Part shown: piece after piece, positions 45,253 to 55,639 of the stretch
Layout: the number at the start of each line of letters is the position of its first letter
How positions within the stretch are numbered: the first letter of the stretch is position 1
From: Xylophilus sp. ASV27
Lineage (GTDB): Bacteria; Pseudomonadota; Gammaproteobacteria; Burkholderiales; Burkholderiaceae_C
Direction of reading: 5' to 3'
NCBI RefSeq assembly: GCF_016428875.1
Contig: NZ_JAELTO010000004.1
Location: 1-64,000, forward strand
Length of the DNA: 64,000 nt
Notes under the pieces: model-generated
The model's input: the letters and a program-made list of their open reading frames with translations, nothing else
Database searches by the model: none
What the model was told of the DNA's origin: nothing
Program-made: the position numbers and the translations under genes

Positions 45253-46920
45253 TCATGCTGCGGCCACTGCGCGCGCCACGGCCTCGGCCACCTTGATGCC
45301 GTCCACACCCGCCGACAGGATGCCGCCGGCGTAGCTCGCGCCTTCGCCGGCCGGGTACAGGCCGCGCACGTTCAGGCTCTGGAAGTCCTCGCCGCGCGTG
45401 ATGCGGATCGGCGACGAGGTGCGTGTCTCGACCCCGGTCAGCATCGCATCGGGCAGGTCGAAGCCCTTGATCTTGCGGGCGAAGGCCGGGAAGGCCTCGC
45501 GCATGGCCTCGATGGCGTAGGCGGGCAGGGCGGCGTGCAGGTCGCCCAGGCGCACGCCGGGTTTGTAGCTGGGCTGCACCGCGCCGAAGGCGGTGGAGGG
45601 CCGGCCGGCGATGAAGTCGCCCACCAGCTGGCCCGGCGCCTCGTAGGTGCCGCCGCCGAGCGCGAAGGCGTTGGATTCGAGCCGGCGCTGCAGTTCGATG
45701 CCGGCCAGCGCATGGGGCCGGCCCTGGGCCTCGGGCGGCAGGTCGACGTGCCGGTAGTCGGTGGGGTAGTCGCGCGGGTCGATGCCCACCACGATGCCGG
45801 CGTTGGCGTTGCGCTCGTTGCGCGAATACTGGCTCATGCCATTGGTGACCACGCGGCCGGGTTCGCTGGTGGCGGCGACCACGGTGCCGCCCGGGCACAT
45901 GCAGAAGCTGTAGACCGAGCGGCCGTTGCTCGCGTGGTGCACCAGCTTGTAGTCGGCCGCGCCCAGCAGCGGGTGGCCGGCATGCCGGCCCCAGCGCGCG
46001 CGGTCGATCAGGCCCTGCGGGTGTTCCACCCGGAAGCCGACGGAAAAGGGCTTGGCCTCGATGTGCACGCCGCGGCGGTACAGCATCTCGAAGCTGTCGC
46101 GCGCGCTGTGGCCGAGCGCCATCACCACGTGGTCGGCGCGCAGCTCCTGCACGGCACCCGTGGCTTGGTCGAGCACGGCGAGCCCGCGCATGCGGCCGTC
46201 CTCGATCAGCACGTCGGTCACCTTCTGCTCGAAGCGGATCTCGCCGCCCAGCGCCACGATCTGCGCGCGGATGTTCTCCACCACCTTCACCAGCTTGAAG
46301 GTGCCGATGTGCGGGCGCGCCACGTACAGGATCTCCGGCGGCGCGCCGGCCCGGACGAACTCCTGCATCACCTTGCGGCCCAGGTGGCGCGGGTCCTTGA
46401 TCTGGCTGTAGAGCTTGCCGTCGGAGAAGGTGCCCGCGCCGCCCTCGCCGAACTGCACGTTGGACTCGGGGTTGAGCGTGTTCTTGCGCCACAGGCCCCA
46501 GGTGTCGCGGGTGCGCTGGCGCACCGTCTTGCCGCGCTCCAGCACCAGCGGCCGGAAGCCCAGTTGCGCCAGCACCAGCGCGGCGAAGATGCCGCAGGGC
46601 CCGAAGCCGACCACGACCGGCCGCAGCGGCAGGCCCGCCGGCGCGGCCGGCGGCGGGTACCAGGCCATGTCGGGCGTGGCGGCGATGTGCGGGTGCTGCG
46701 CGTGCCGGGCCAGCAGCGCGGGCTCGGCGCACGGGTCGGCCAGCGTGACGTCGACGATGTAGACCTGCCGCAGCTCCTGCTTGCGCGCGTCGAAGCTGCG
46801 CTTGTGCACGTGGACCCGGGCGATGGCCTCGGGCGCGATGCCCAGCGCGGCGGCAACGGCCTGGGCCAGGGCCTGCTCTGCATGGTCGAGCGGCAGCTTG
46901 ATTTCGGAGAGGCGGATCAT
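45253..46920 (-). CDS. FAD-dependent oxidoreductase (COG2509-like)
   Basis: The 555-residue protein has an N-terminal domain of about 90 residues followed by the dinucleotide motif VVVGFGPCGIFAALVLAQLG. Further marks are NVQFGEGGAGTFSDGKL, FCMCPGGTVVAATSEPG and a C-terminal GLYPAGEGASYAGGILSAGV binding the flavin. This matches a widespread family of uncharacterised flavoproteins. It diverges from a PEBP gene. Confidence 0.88.
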   Translation of the reverse strand: MIRLSEIKLPLDHAEQALAQAVAAALGIAPEAIARVHVHKRSFDARKQELRQVYIVDVTLADPCAEPALLARHAQHPHIAATPDMAWYPPPAAPAGLPLRPVVVGFGPCGIFAALVLAQLGFRPLVLERGKTVRQRTRDTWGLWRKNTLNPESNVQFGEGGAGTFSDGKLYSQIKDPRHLGRKVMQEFVRAGAPPEILYVARPHIGTFKLVKVVENIRAQIVALGGEIRFEQKVTDVLIEDGRMRGLAVLDQATGAVQELRADHVVMALGHSARDSFEMLYRRGVHIEAKPFSVGFRVEHPQGLIDRARWGRHAGHPLLGAADYKLVHHASNGRSVYSFCMCPGGTVVAATSEPGRVVTNGMSQYSRNERNANAGIVVGIDPRDYPTDYRHVDLPPEAQGRPHALAGIELQRRLESNAFALGGGTYEAPGQLVGDFIAGRPSTAFGAVQPSYKPGVRLGDLHAALPAYAIEAMREAFPAFARKIKGFDLPDAMLTGVETRTSSPIRITRGEDFQSLNVRGLYPAGEGASYAGGILSAGVDGIKVAEAVARAVAAA

Positions 46921-47015
46921 GGTGCGTCAGGCCCGTGGTGATCGGGCAGAAACGGTGTCGGTGGGGCGCGAAATGATACGGTAGCGGCTCCGTCGATTTC
47001 ATCCAGGAGTCCGCA

Positions 47016-47516
47016 ATGGCCGACAGTACCAGCCGCTTCATCCTCACCAGCCCCGCCTTCCAGGACGGCGGCGCCCTGCCCAAGGCCCATGTGCACAGCG
47101 CCATGGGCGCGGCGGGCGACAACCGCTCGCCCGCGCTGCAATGGAGCGGCGCGCCCGCCGGCACGCAGAGCTTCGCCGTGACCTGCTACGACCCGGACGC
47201 GCCCACCGGTTCCGGCTGGTGGCACTGGGTGGTGCACGGCCTGCCGGCCGACTGCACCGGCCTGCCCGAAGGCGCCGGCAGCGGCGGCGCACTGCCCGCG
47301 GGCGCGGTGCAGGGGCGCACCGATTTCGGCAGCGAGGGCTACGGCGGCGCCGCCCCGCCGCCGGGCGACGAGCCGCACCGCTACATCTTCACCGTCTACG
47401 CGCTGAAGGTGCCGCGGCTCGACGTACCGGCCGACGCCACGGCGGCCATGGTGGGCTTCAACATCCACTTCGCCAAGCTGGGGCAGGCGTCGATCACGGC
47501 CCTGTACGGCCGCTGA
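47016..47516 (+). CDS. YbhB/YbcL-family phosphatidylethanolamine-binding-like protein
   Basis: The 166-residue protein has the PEBP anion-binding motifs CYDPDAPTGSGWWHWVVHGL and EPHRYIFTVYALKV. It is cytoplasmic (no signal peptide). It converges on the cysteine synthase gene with 3 bp between their stop codons. The biochemical role is unclear. Confidence 0.9.
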   Translation: MADSTSRFILTSPAFQDGGALPKAHVHSAMGAAGDNRSPALQWSGAPAGTQSFAVTCYDPDAPTGSGWWHWVVHGLPADCTGLPEGAGSGGALPAGAVQGRTDFGSEGYGGAAPPPGDEPHRYIFTVYALKVPRLDVPADATAAMVGFNIHFAKLGQASITALYGR

Positions 47517-47519
47517 GCC

Positions 47520-48440
<921 letters not shown>

Positions 48441-48495
48441 GGGTCTCCTTGCGGCGGTGGCTGAACGAAGCCGCCATTGTGGCGGCGTTCGAGGC

Positions 48496-49392
48496 TCAGG
48501 CGCGCGCCGGCAGCCGGGCGCCCAGGGGCGTTCGCCAGCGCTCGGCCAGAAGCACGCCGCCAATGGTCAGCGCGCCGCCCACCGCGTGGTAGGCGGCCAG
48601 CGCCTCGCCCAGCGTCAGAGCCGCGATCAGGGCGGTGAACAGCGGCAGCAGGTTGAAGAACAGGCTGGCGCGGCTCGGGCCGATGCGCGCGATGGCATGC
48701 ATCCACAGCAGCGTGGCGGCCATCGAGGCCAGCACGCTGGCGTAGAGCACCAGCGGCAGGTTGGCCGCGGACAGCCCGGTGCGCGGCGACAGCAGGTACA
48801 GCGGCAGCAGCGCGACGATGGCCACCACGATCTGCGCATACAGTAGTTGCAGCGCCGGGATGGCGCGCAGGTCCCATTTCTTGAGCAGGATGGCGTAGGC
48901 GGCATAGGCCAGCACGGCCAGAAGCATGAGCGCGTCGCCGGCGCCGGTGCCGCTGGCCACCAGGCTGCGCAGTTGGCCGCCCGAGACCACGATCAGCACC
49001 CCCGTGATCGACAGCAGCGCCCCCGCCACGGCGCCTGCGGTCAGGCGCTGGCCCAGCAGCGGGATCGCCAGCGCCAGCACCGCGATCGGGATCAGCGCAT
49101 TGAGGATGCCCATGTGCGTGGCCGTGGTCAGGTAGGCCGCGTAGTAGGCCAGGCTCTGGCAGGCCACCATGCCGAGCAGCGCCAGCACCACGATCCTGCC
49201 GGCGTGCGGGCGTATCGCTGGCCAGTTGCGCAGCACCGGCCGCAGCATGAAGGGGGTGAACAGCAGGCCGGCCACCAGCCAGCGGTAGAAGCTGATTTCA
49301 GCGGGGCCGATGCTGCCGGCCGCCATCTTGCTGACGACGGTGTTGCCGGACCAGATGAGAACGGCCAGCAGAGGGAATGCGTATTGCCACAT
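48496..49392 (-). CDS. EamA/DMT-family exporter
   Basis: The 298-residue protein has ten predicted membrane helices in two EamA halves ([40 protein letters not shown]). The substrate is unknown; many relatives export amino acids or metabolites. It is 55 bp upstream of cysK on the same strand, so export of cysteine-related compounds is conceivable but unproven. Confidence 0.9.
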   Translation of the reverse strand: MWQYAFPLLAVLIWSGNTVVSKMAAGSIGPAEISFYRWLVAGLLFTPFMLRPVLRNWPAIRPHAGRIVVLALLGMVACQSLAYYAAYLTTATHMGILNALIPIAVLALAIPLLGQRLTAGAVAGALLSITGVLIVVSGGQLRSLVASGTGAGDALMLLAVLAYAAYAILLKKWDLRAIPALQLLYAQIVVAIVALLPLYLLSPRTGLSAANLPLVLYASVLASMAATLLWMHAIARIGPSRASLFFNLLPLFTALIAALTLGEALAAYHAVGGALTIGGVLLAERWRTPLGARLPARA

Positions 49393-49501
49393 AGCGAACG
49401 GGTTGAAAGCCGGCCGCTATCATCCCTCTGTCCGTCCTGATGTTTATAGCTGGATTCGGACATATCGTCCGGCGCGTCGGACGATGAACAGAGGAGCATG
49501 C

Positions 49502-50284
49502 ATGGATCCCCTGAGCGTCAAGATCCAGGACCTGGAAGGCGTACCCGGGTCGGTCTATTTCCGCTACGACGAATTCGGCACCGGCAGCCACGCGGCGCCG
49601 CACAGCCACGCCTGGGGCCACCTGAACTATGCCGCGCACGGCATGCTGCAGATCGACGCCGAGGGCCAGCGCCTGCTGTCGCCGCCGCAGTACGCGATCT
49701 GGATACCGCCGCAGGTGGTGCACAGCTGCTACGTGCCGCACGCCGTCGTCTACCGCTCGGTCTACCTGGCGCCCGAGCTGTGCGCCGATCTGCCGGCAGA
49801 ACTGTGCACCCTGAAGATCCGGCCCATCATCAAGAGCATCCTGGCCGATTTCACCGAACGCCAGGTGCACGTGCCCGAGGACGCCGCCGACCTGCGCCTG
49901 GCCCAGGTGCTGGTCGACCAGCTGGCGCGCTCGCCGGTCGAGCGCTGCTACCTGCCCTTTGCGCACACCCCGGCGCTGGCCGGCGTGCTCACCGCCCTCA
50001 TGGAGGACCCGGGCGACCGCCGCTCGCTGGCCGACTGGGCGGCCCAGGTCCACACCACCGAGCGCACGCTGGCGCGCCACTGCCAGCGCGAACTGGGCAT
50101 GTCGCTCGGCGACTGGCGCCAGCGGCTGCGCTTCCTGCGCGCCATCGACGCGCTCGAGGCCGGCCGCCCGGTGCAGGAAATCGCCTTCGACCTCGGCTAC
50201 GGCACCGCCTCGGCCTTCATCGCCATGTTCCAGCGCCAGGCCGGCAGCACCCCCGAGCAGTACCGGCGCGAGGCCGCCGGCTGA
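49502..50284 (+). CDS. AraC-family regulator
   Basis: The 260-residue protein has an N-terminal cupin sensing domain (GSHAAPHSHAWGHLNYAAHG) and a C-terminal AraC domain (TTERTLARHCQRELGMSLGD; VQEIAFDLGYGTASAFIAMF). The start MDPLSVKIQDLEG follows AGAGGAGCATGC. It diverges from the EamA gene across 109 bp and may regulate it. Confidence 0.9.
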   Translation: MDPLSVKIQDLEGVPGSVYFRYDEFGTGSHAAPHSHAWGHLNYAAHGMLQIDAEGQRLLSPPQYAIWIPPQVVHSCYVPHAVVYRSVYLAPELCADLPAELCTLKIRPIIKSILADFTERQVHVPEDAADLRLAQVLVDQLARSPVERCYLPFAHTPALAGVLTALMEDPGDRRSLADWAAQVHTTERTLARHCQRELGMSLGDWRQRLRFLRAIDALEAGRPVQEIAFDLGYGTASAFIAMFQRQAGSTPEQYRREAAG

Positions 50285-50309
50285 CTGGCGTGCCGCCTCG
50301 CGTCGCGGC

Positions 50310-50315
50310 GATAAT
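50310..50315 (+). promoter_or_regulatory. -10 element of rnpB
   Basis: GATAAT lies 7 bp before the RNase P RNA 5' end. No convincing -35 is seen. Confidence 0.45.
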
Positions 50316-50322
50316 CCACCCC

Positions 50323-50755
50323 GTGAAGCCCGCTGGACCGCCGCTGGTGCAAGTGCCGAAAGGCCGCACTGGAGGAACGTCCGGACTGCACAGGGCAGCG
50401 TAGCAGCTAACGGCTGTCCACCGTGAGGTGAGGATCAGAGCAACAGAGACGAGTCGGGGACATGTGCCGCCAACTTGGTGTTCTATGGGGTGCCAGCGCA
50501 AGCTGGCGACGGCTGGCGCAAGCCAGACGCCCAGGCGAAAGCCTGGGCCCCATAGCCACCCGGGGACGCGGAACGCGTCCCCGGGTGAAACGGGCAATCT
50601 CTACGCGCAGCAATACCAAGTAGGCACACGTTGACGGGGCCCCCGGAGTGTGCGGGTAGGTAGCACCGAGCCGGGCGGCGACGCCCGGCCCAGATTAATG
50701 GCGGTCACATGCGGGCAACCGCGTGCACAGAATCCGGCTTATCGGCGCGCTTCAC
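50323..50755 (+). ncRNA. rnpB: RNase P RNA, class A
   Basis: The 433-nt ribozyme trims tRNA 5' leaders. The ends GTGAAGC and GCTTCAC pair (P1). The conserved core is visible: ggaggaacgtccggactgca, cagggcag, gctaacggctg and, near the 3' side, acagaatccggcttat. A set of GNRA-type stems (ccagcgcaagctgg, ctggcgcaagccag, cccaggcgaaagcctggg) fills the specificity-domain region. It is followed by a strong terminator. Confidence 0.95.
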
Positions 50756-50765
50756 ACTTTCTTCC

Positions 50766-50791
50766 ATGCCCCGCCACCGGCGGGGCATTTT
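50766..50791. terminator. Terminator of rnpB, also serving the converging TonB gene
   Basis: ATGCCCCGCC and GGCGGGGCAT form a perfect 10-bp stem with a 3-base loop, followed by TTTT. Confidence 0.9.
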
Positions 50792-50801
50792 CATGGGCGG
50801 T

Positions 50802-53288
50802 TCAGAACTGGTATTTGGCCGTCAGCAGCAGCCTGCGCGGCACGCCGAAATAGTTGCCGCCGTTGTTCGTGCCCAGGGTCTCGAAATAGCGGCGGTCGAA
50901 CAGGTTGCTGATGTTCATCTGCAGGTCCAGCTGCCGGTTCACCCGATAGCCGATGACCAGGTCGGCCACGGCATAGGCGGACTGTCGGATTGCATAGCCT
51001 TCGGCGCTGGTCAGCGACTCGGACGTGGTGCGGCTCTGGTAGCGCAGGCCGCCGCCCACGCGCCATGCGCCCAGCTCGCCGCCCAGGTGGTACATGGCCG
51101 ACAGCTTGAGCTGGTGTCGCGGCGTGTAGCTGGCATAGGGCGCGCCCTTGGCGCCTTCGGTGCTGTCGCTGGCGATCTCGGCCTGGGTGAAGGTATAGCC
51201 AAGGCCGGCGTTTAGGCGCGGCAGGATCTCGCCGCTGATGTCCATGTCCAGCCCCTTGCTCTTGACCTTGCCGACGGAGCGGTAGCAATTGGTCTTCACC
51301 GTGCAGGAGTTGATGTCCGCGATGGCCTGGGGCAGGTTGTCCTGCGTGGTGTTGAACACGGCAACGGCCAGGTTCACGCGCTCGTCCAGGTAGCTGCCCT
51401 TGAGGCCCAGCTCGAAGTTGCGGCCCTCCACCGGCGCCAGCATGCTGCCCGAGACATCCAGAAAATCCTGCGGCCGGAAGATGCTGGTGTAGCTGGCATA
51501 GGCCGAGTAGGTCTTGCTGATGTCATAGGTCAGCGCGGCATAGGGCGTGGCATGGGCTTTCTCGCTGAATTCGCGCTCCCGGCTCCAGCTGCCCTGGCGC
51601 TGGACGTTGGTGAAGTCGTACCAGTCCAGCCGCGCGCCGGCGATCAGGTTCAGTGGCTCGGCCAGCAGGAAGCGGCCCGTGGCGTAGGCCGAGGTCAGCG
51701 TGGTCTTCTGGCGGCGCGTCCACAGGTCTTCGGCCAGCAGGCCGGAGCGGTCCAGCGAGTCGGGGTTCCAGGTATAGGGATCGACGCCATTGGCGATCAG
51801 CCATTCCCCCGTGGGCGACAGGTAGCTGTAGCCCTGGTCGCTCCAGCGGATGGTGCGGCGGCTGACGCCGAAGGCCAGGTCATGCTCGCGGCCGAACAGG
51901 CGCACGGGGCCCTGGGCCGAGGCATCGAGGCTGAGCTGGCGCTTGTCGTAGTCGTACAGGCCGCCGGCCACGTCGTAGCGCGTGCGGCCCTGGTCGTCCA
52001 GGCCGCCCGAGACCAGGTAGGCGCCGTCCAGCGCGGACTTGGCCTGCAGGGCGCGCGCGGCCAGCCTGGCCTTCCAGCCGTTGTCGAAGCGGTGCTCCAG
52101 GTCGGCGAACAGGCTGACCTCCTTCTTGTCCCATTTGCTCCAGGAGGGCGAGAAACGCCTGGATCGCGCAATGTCGAGGAAGGAGCCATCGAAGCCCATG
52201 GGCACGCCCATCCATTGCGAGCCGGGGTTGTCTTCGTTCACATAGGAGCCGCCCACGCTCAGCGTGGTGTCGCGGCCCAGGTCGAACTCGGCGGTGCCGT
52301 ACAGCAGCTGGCGGCGGCTGCTGTAGCCATCGATGAAGTGGTCACGCGACTGGGCCGAGGCCACCACACGCCCGCGCGCCGAGCCGTCCTCGTTGAGGGC
52401 GCCGCCCACATCGAGCTCGCCCACGGCCTGGTTCCAGCTGCCGCCGCGCAGGGTGACCGAGCGCTGGGTGGTGCGCGGCGCGCGCTTGCGCACGAAGTTG
52501 ATCGTGCCCGAAGGGTCGCCCACGCCCGTCATCAGGCCCGTGGGGCCGCGCACCACTTCCACGTGGTCGTACATGGCCATGGTGTCGTAGGTGGAGGTGT
52601 CGGTTTCATACGAGACGGGCACGCCGTCCTGCAGGAAGGAGCCGATCACGAACCCGCGCGAGAAATAGCGCGCCCGGTCGTCGCTCCAGCGGTTGATGGT
52701 GATGCCGGTGGCGCTGTTGGCCACGTCGTCGATGGACAGCATGCCCTGGTCGTCCATCTTCTGGCGGGTGACCACGGTGAGGGACTGGGGCGTCTCGCGG
52801 ATGGACAGCGGCAGCTTGGTCGAGGTGCTCATCAGCCCCGTGGTGTAGGAGCCCGAGCCCTCGGTGGTCGTGGTCTCGCCCACGGCGGAGACCGTGACTT
52901 CGGGCAGGGCCACGGTGCCGGCGGGCTTTTCCACCACCAGCGTGCCCTCGTTCACATGGCCTTCCAGCCCGCTGCCGCGCAGCAGCCGGGCCACGGCGGC
53001 GGCGGTGCTCAGGCGCCCTTCCACGGCGGGCGCACGGCGGCCCTGTACCAGTTCGGGCGCGGCCAGCAGCTGCAGGCCAGCCTGGCGGGCCAGTTGGGCC
53101 AGTGCCTGGTCCAGCGGCTGGGCGGGAATGTGGAAGTCGGTGCTGGCGGCCGTGGCTGTGGCCGGTGCCGCCTGGGCCAGAGCGGCTGGAGACAGCTGCA
53201 GGGCCAGCAGCGCGATGCCCGCGGCAACGGCATGGTGGCGGGCAAGGCTGCAGACAAGGCGGGAAGGCTTGGAGGGGAAGGAAGACAT
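50802..53288 (-). CDS. TonB-dependent ferrisiderophore receptor with signalling domain
   Basis: The 828-residue precursor begins MSSFPSKPSRLVCSLARHHA, with a signal peptide ending near PAALAQA. A secretin/TonB short (STN) domain follows (FHIPAQPLDQALAQLARQAG), then the plug (PLSIRETPQSLTVVTRQKMD, VEVVRGPTGLMTGVGDPSGT) and a 22-strand barrel ending in Phe (LLLTAKYQF). It is of the FpvA/FoxA/FecA type that both imports an iron-siderophore and signals to an anti-sigma factor. The regulator gene lies 154 bp upstream. The frame extends upstream to 53405, but those residues lack signal features. Confidence 0.93.
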   Translation of the reverse strand: MSSFPSKPSRLVCSLARHHAVAAGIALLALQLSPAALAQAAPATATAASTDFHIPAQPLDQALAQLARQAGLQLLAAPELVQGRRAPAVEGRLSTAAAVARLLRGSGLEGHVNEGTLVVEKPAGTVALPEVTVSAVGETTTTEGSGSYTTGLMSTSTKLPLSIRETPQSLTVVTRQKMDDQGMLSIDDVANSATGITINRWSDDRARYFSRGFVIGSFLQDGVPVSYETDTSTYDTMAMYDHVEVVRGPTGLMTGVGDPSGTINFVRKRAPRTTQRSVTLRGGSWNQAVGELDVGGALNEDGSARGRVVASAQSRDHFIDGYSSRRQLLYGTAEFDLGRDTTLSVGGSYVNEDNPGSQWMGVPMGFDGSFLDIARSRRFSPSWSKWDKKEVSLFADLEHRFDNGWKARLAARALQAKSALDGAYLVSGGLDDQGRTRYDVAGGLYDYDKRQLSLDASAQGPVRLFGREHDLAFGVSRRTIRWSDQGYSYLSPTGEWLIANGVDPYTWNPDSLDRSGLLAEDLWTRRQKTTLTSAYATGRFLLAEPLNLIAGARLDWYDFTNVQRQGSWSREREFSEKAHATPYAALTYDISKTYSAYASYTSIFRPQDFLDVSGSMLAPVEGRNFELGLKGSYLDERVNLAVAVFNTTQDNLPQAIADINSCTVKTNCYRSVGKVKSKGLDMDISGEILPRLNAGLGYTFTQAEIASDSTEGAKGAPYASYTPRHQLKLSAMYHLGGELGAWRVGGGLRYQSRTTSESLTSAEGYAIRQSAYAVADLVIGYRVNRQLDLQMNISNLFDRRYFETLGTNNGGNYFGVPRRLLLTAKYQF

Positions 53289-53442
53289 GGAAGGTCCCGT
53301 GGCGGATCTGGGCAATGGCGATTCCCGGGCTGCGAATGCGTCGCGTTCCCGGGTCCTCATGCCTATACGAACGGGCGCAGACATTCCCTCACGCCTGGTG
53401 CGCATGCGCCGTGCATTCCGGGGCTATGGGCGCATCAGCGCA

Positions 53443-54765
53443 TCAGCTGCGGCGGCGGATGACCAGGGTGCGCCCGGTTCCCGGGCCCTGCTCCTTTTCC
53501 TGCACCTCTTCCTGCACGCTGACCGGCAGGGTGCGCGGCAGCATGCGCAGCCAGCCCTGGGCCGCCGCAATGCGCACGCGCCCCAGCACGGGCAGGGCGG
53601 CGGCGTCGGGCTCCACGCGCAGGGGCTGCAGGCTGTAGCGCTCCAGGCGGCGGGCGACCTCGGCCAGCGGCGTGTTCTGGAAGTCCAGCCAGCCCTCGCG
53701 CCAGGCGGCCACTGCCGCAACGGTTTGCACGGCGGCCGTCTGGCCTGGCGCCAGGCGCAACATCTGTCCTGCACCCAGTTCATGCCGGGCGCCGCTGCCG
53801 TCGCGCACCTGCACGCGGCCCGCATCGACGGCGACCAGCACCGCATCGTCCTCCAGCGCCACCTCGAAGCGCGTGCCCAGCACGGTGACCTGTACGTTCG
53901 CCGCCTGGACCACGAAAGGCCGTTCCGTGTCGCGCGCCACGGCGAAGAAGGCGCTGCCGGCCAGCAGCCGCACCTGGCGGCGCGTGGCGTAGAAATCCAC
54001 CTCGGCACGGCTGGCGGCGTCCAGCGTCAGGGTGCTGCCGTCGGGCAGGGGCTGGTTCAGCAGGCGGCCGGTGGCGGTGGCCAGCCGCACCTGATATTGC
54101 GGCATCCATTGACGCCAGGCCAGCCAGATCGCCGGGCTGCCGACACCCAGGCCCGCCATCCCCAGCAGGGTGGACAGGGCGCGGCGGCGGCCCGTGCGTG
54201 GTGCGGGTGCTGCGGTGTCTCCGCGCCAGCGGCGCAGCGAGGCTTCCACGCTGTCCATGGCACGCATGACCTCGCGTTCCACGGTTTTGACCGAGACGCC
54301 GTGGCGCTCGGCCAGCTCGGCATGCGAGGCGCCCTCGATGCGGTCGGCCAGGAAGATGTCGCGGCAGCGCGCCGGCAGCTGCGCCAGGGCTCCTTCGACC
54401 CCGGCCAGGGCCTGGCGGTAGGAGTGGGTGTCGGCCACATCGGGGCTGAGGGGGGAGGGCGGCTCGCCTTCCCTCGCGCTGGTGTCGAAGCGCTCGGCCG
54501 TGCGCTGGCCATGGCGCAGGTGGTCGATGGCGATGTTCTCCACCACCGCGTAGAGATAGGCGCGGCTGGCGCCTGGCGGACTGTCCGGCGCGGCGGGCGC
54601 ATCGCTTTCGCCGCGCTGGCGTTCGGCCAGGCGTATCCAGGCGTCATGCACCAGGTCACGCGCGGCCTGCGGGCCGGCGCGGCGCGCCACGAAGCGCACC
54701 AGCTCGTGGTAGCTGTCCTGGAAGGTGCTCAGCAGGGAAGAAGAGAAAGAGGCGGGCGCGGGCAT
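53443..54765 (-). CDS. Fused ECF sigma factor and FecR-like anti-sigma (IutY-like)
   Basis: One 440-residue frame contains a whole FecI-type sigma factor (region 2 about residues 15-90, LVHDAWIRLAE and YLYAVVENIAIDHLRHG; region 4 about 120-180, LPARCRDIFLADRIEGASHA and VKTVEREVMRAMDSVEASLR). A single membrane segment (about 197-217) follows, then a periplasmic FecR domain (GRLLNQPLPDGSTLTLDAAS, AANVQVTVLGTRFEVALEDD) and a short C-terminal STN-like part. FecI and FecR are normally separate genes; the known fused case is IutY of Pseudomonas putida. The Leu-Gly-Thr in VLGTRFEV is where FecR-type proteins self-cleave. It probably drives the downstream receptor gene. Confidence 0.92.
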   Translation of the reverse strand: MPAPASFSSSLLSTFQDSYHELVRFVARRAGPQAARDLVHDAWIRLAERQRGESDAPAAPDSPPGASRAYLYAVVENIAIDHLRHGQRTAERFDTSAREGEPPSPLSPDVADTHSYRQALAGVEGALAQLPARCRDIFLADRIEGASHAELAERHGVSVKTVEREVMRAMDSVEASLRRWRGDTAAPAPRTGRRRALSTLLGMAGLGVGSPAIWLAWRQWMPQYQVRLATATGRLLNQPLPDGSTLTLDAASRAEVDFYATRRQVRLLAGSAFFAVARDTERPFVVQAANVQVTVLGTRFEVALEDDAVLVAVDAGRVQVRDGSGARHELGAGQMLRLAPGQTAAVQTVAAVAAWREGWLDFQNTPLAEVARRLERYSLQPLRVEPDAAALPVLGRVRIAAAQGWLRMLPRTLPVSVQEEVQEKEQGPGTGRTLVIRRRS

Positions 54766-54804
54766 GCGGGAGGCCCGAAGGCAGCACGGGAATCCCGCAT
54801 TCTA

Positions 54805-54823
54805 TGAAATGATTCTCATTTTC
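54805..54823. promoter_or_regulatory. Fur box upstream of the sigma/anti-sigma gene
   Basis: TGAAATGATTCTCATTTTC matches the 19-bp Fur consensus at 13 positions and contains the exact inner palindrome AATGA-N3-TCATT. It lies 40 bp upstream of the regulator ATG, so iron should repress the system. Confidence 0.78.
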
Positions 54824-54860
54824 CAAATGCGCTGCCCGCCGCGCACCCGGCAATGCCGGC

Positions 54861-55604
54861 CTAGAACCGCTCCCAGGGCATCAGGTAGCGCCACTGGCCT
54901 TCGGGCACCTTGGCCAGAGAGAGGCGGCCTATGCGCAGGCGGCGCAGGCTGACCACGCGCAGGCCCACTTCGGTGCACATGGCGTCGATCTCGTCGGGCG
55001 CGATGCCCTTGAGCGCAAAGCGCAGGTGGTTCTCGTTCTGCCAGCTCACGCGGCAGGGCGGCAGCTGGCGCTTGCCGATCGGCAGGCCGGCCTTCATCAG
55101 CTCCAGGCCGTCCTCGTGGATCTGGCCCTCGACGCCGACGATGCATTCCTGCTCCAGCCACATGCCTTCCTCGCCCAGCTTGCGCGCCACGCGCTTGTCC
55201 TGGGTGTAGACGATGAGGCCGCTGGCCGGCAGCGGCAGGGGCAGGAAGGATTCCAGGTTCTTGAAGTGCTGGGCCAGCACCAGCAGCGGCATGGGCGTGT
55301 CCACCTGGGCCATGCTGGCTTCGCCCAGCAGGGAGTGGGCGCTGCGCACCCGGCCATAGGGCCGGCCCTGGGTGTAGCCCGCAGGCTTGTTCATCAACAG
55401 GGTGACGGGCGGCACGGCCTCGGGCTGGGCGCCGCTGCGCAGCGTGACCTGCTGCTCGGGGCGCACGCGCGTCTCGGGCAGTTGCACAACCTTGCCGTCC
55501 ACCTGGACGTTGCCGGCGGTGATATGCAGTTCAGCCTCGCGGCGCGAGCATTGTTCCTGCTCGGCCAGGCGCTTGGCCAGGCGAACGCTTTCAGACTCAG
55601 ACAT
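54861..55604 (-). CDS. RluF/RsuA-like pseudouridine synthase family protein without catalytic Asp
   Basis: The 247-residue protein has an N-terminal S4 RNA-binding domain (VRLAKRLAEQEQCSRREAEL, GNVQVDGKVV) and an RsuA/RluBEF-type domain (TLLMNKPAGYTQGRPYG, LKGIAPDEIDAMCTEVGLRV, LRRLRIGRLSLAKVPEGQWR). The family active site G-R-L-D-x-x-S/T-x-G-L is replaced by LPLPLPASGLIVYTQD: the Asp position is Pro124 and the GR is also lost. Fold and length are otherwise normal, so it may bind rRNA without modifying it. Confidence 0.82.
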   Translation of the reverse strand: MSESESVRLAKRLAEQEQCSRREAELHITAGNVQVDGKVVQLPETRVRPEQQVTLRSGAQPEAVPPVTLLMNKPAGYTQGRPYGRVRSAHSLLGEASMAQVDTPMPLLVLAQHFKNLESFLPLPLPASGLIVYTQDKRVARKLGEEGMWLEQECIVGVEGQIHEDGLELMKAGLPIGKRQLPPCRVSWQNENHLRFALKGIAPDEIDAMCTEVGLRVVSLRRLRIGRLSLAKVPEGQWRYLMPWERF

Positions 55605-55639
55605 GCGCGCAGCTTAACCAGATACCAGGCACCCGCTGG

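Noticed and set aside
50480-50580. Stacked GC-rich palindromes as a separate repeat or CRISPR-like array
   Set aside because: They are stems of the RNase P RNA with GNRA-type loops, not spaced direct repeats.
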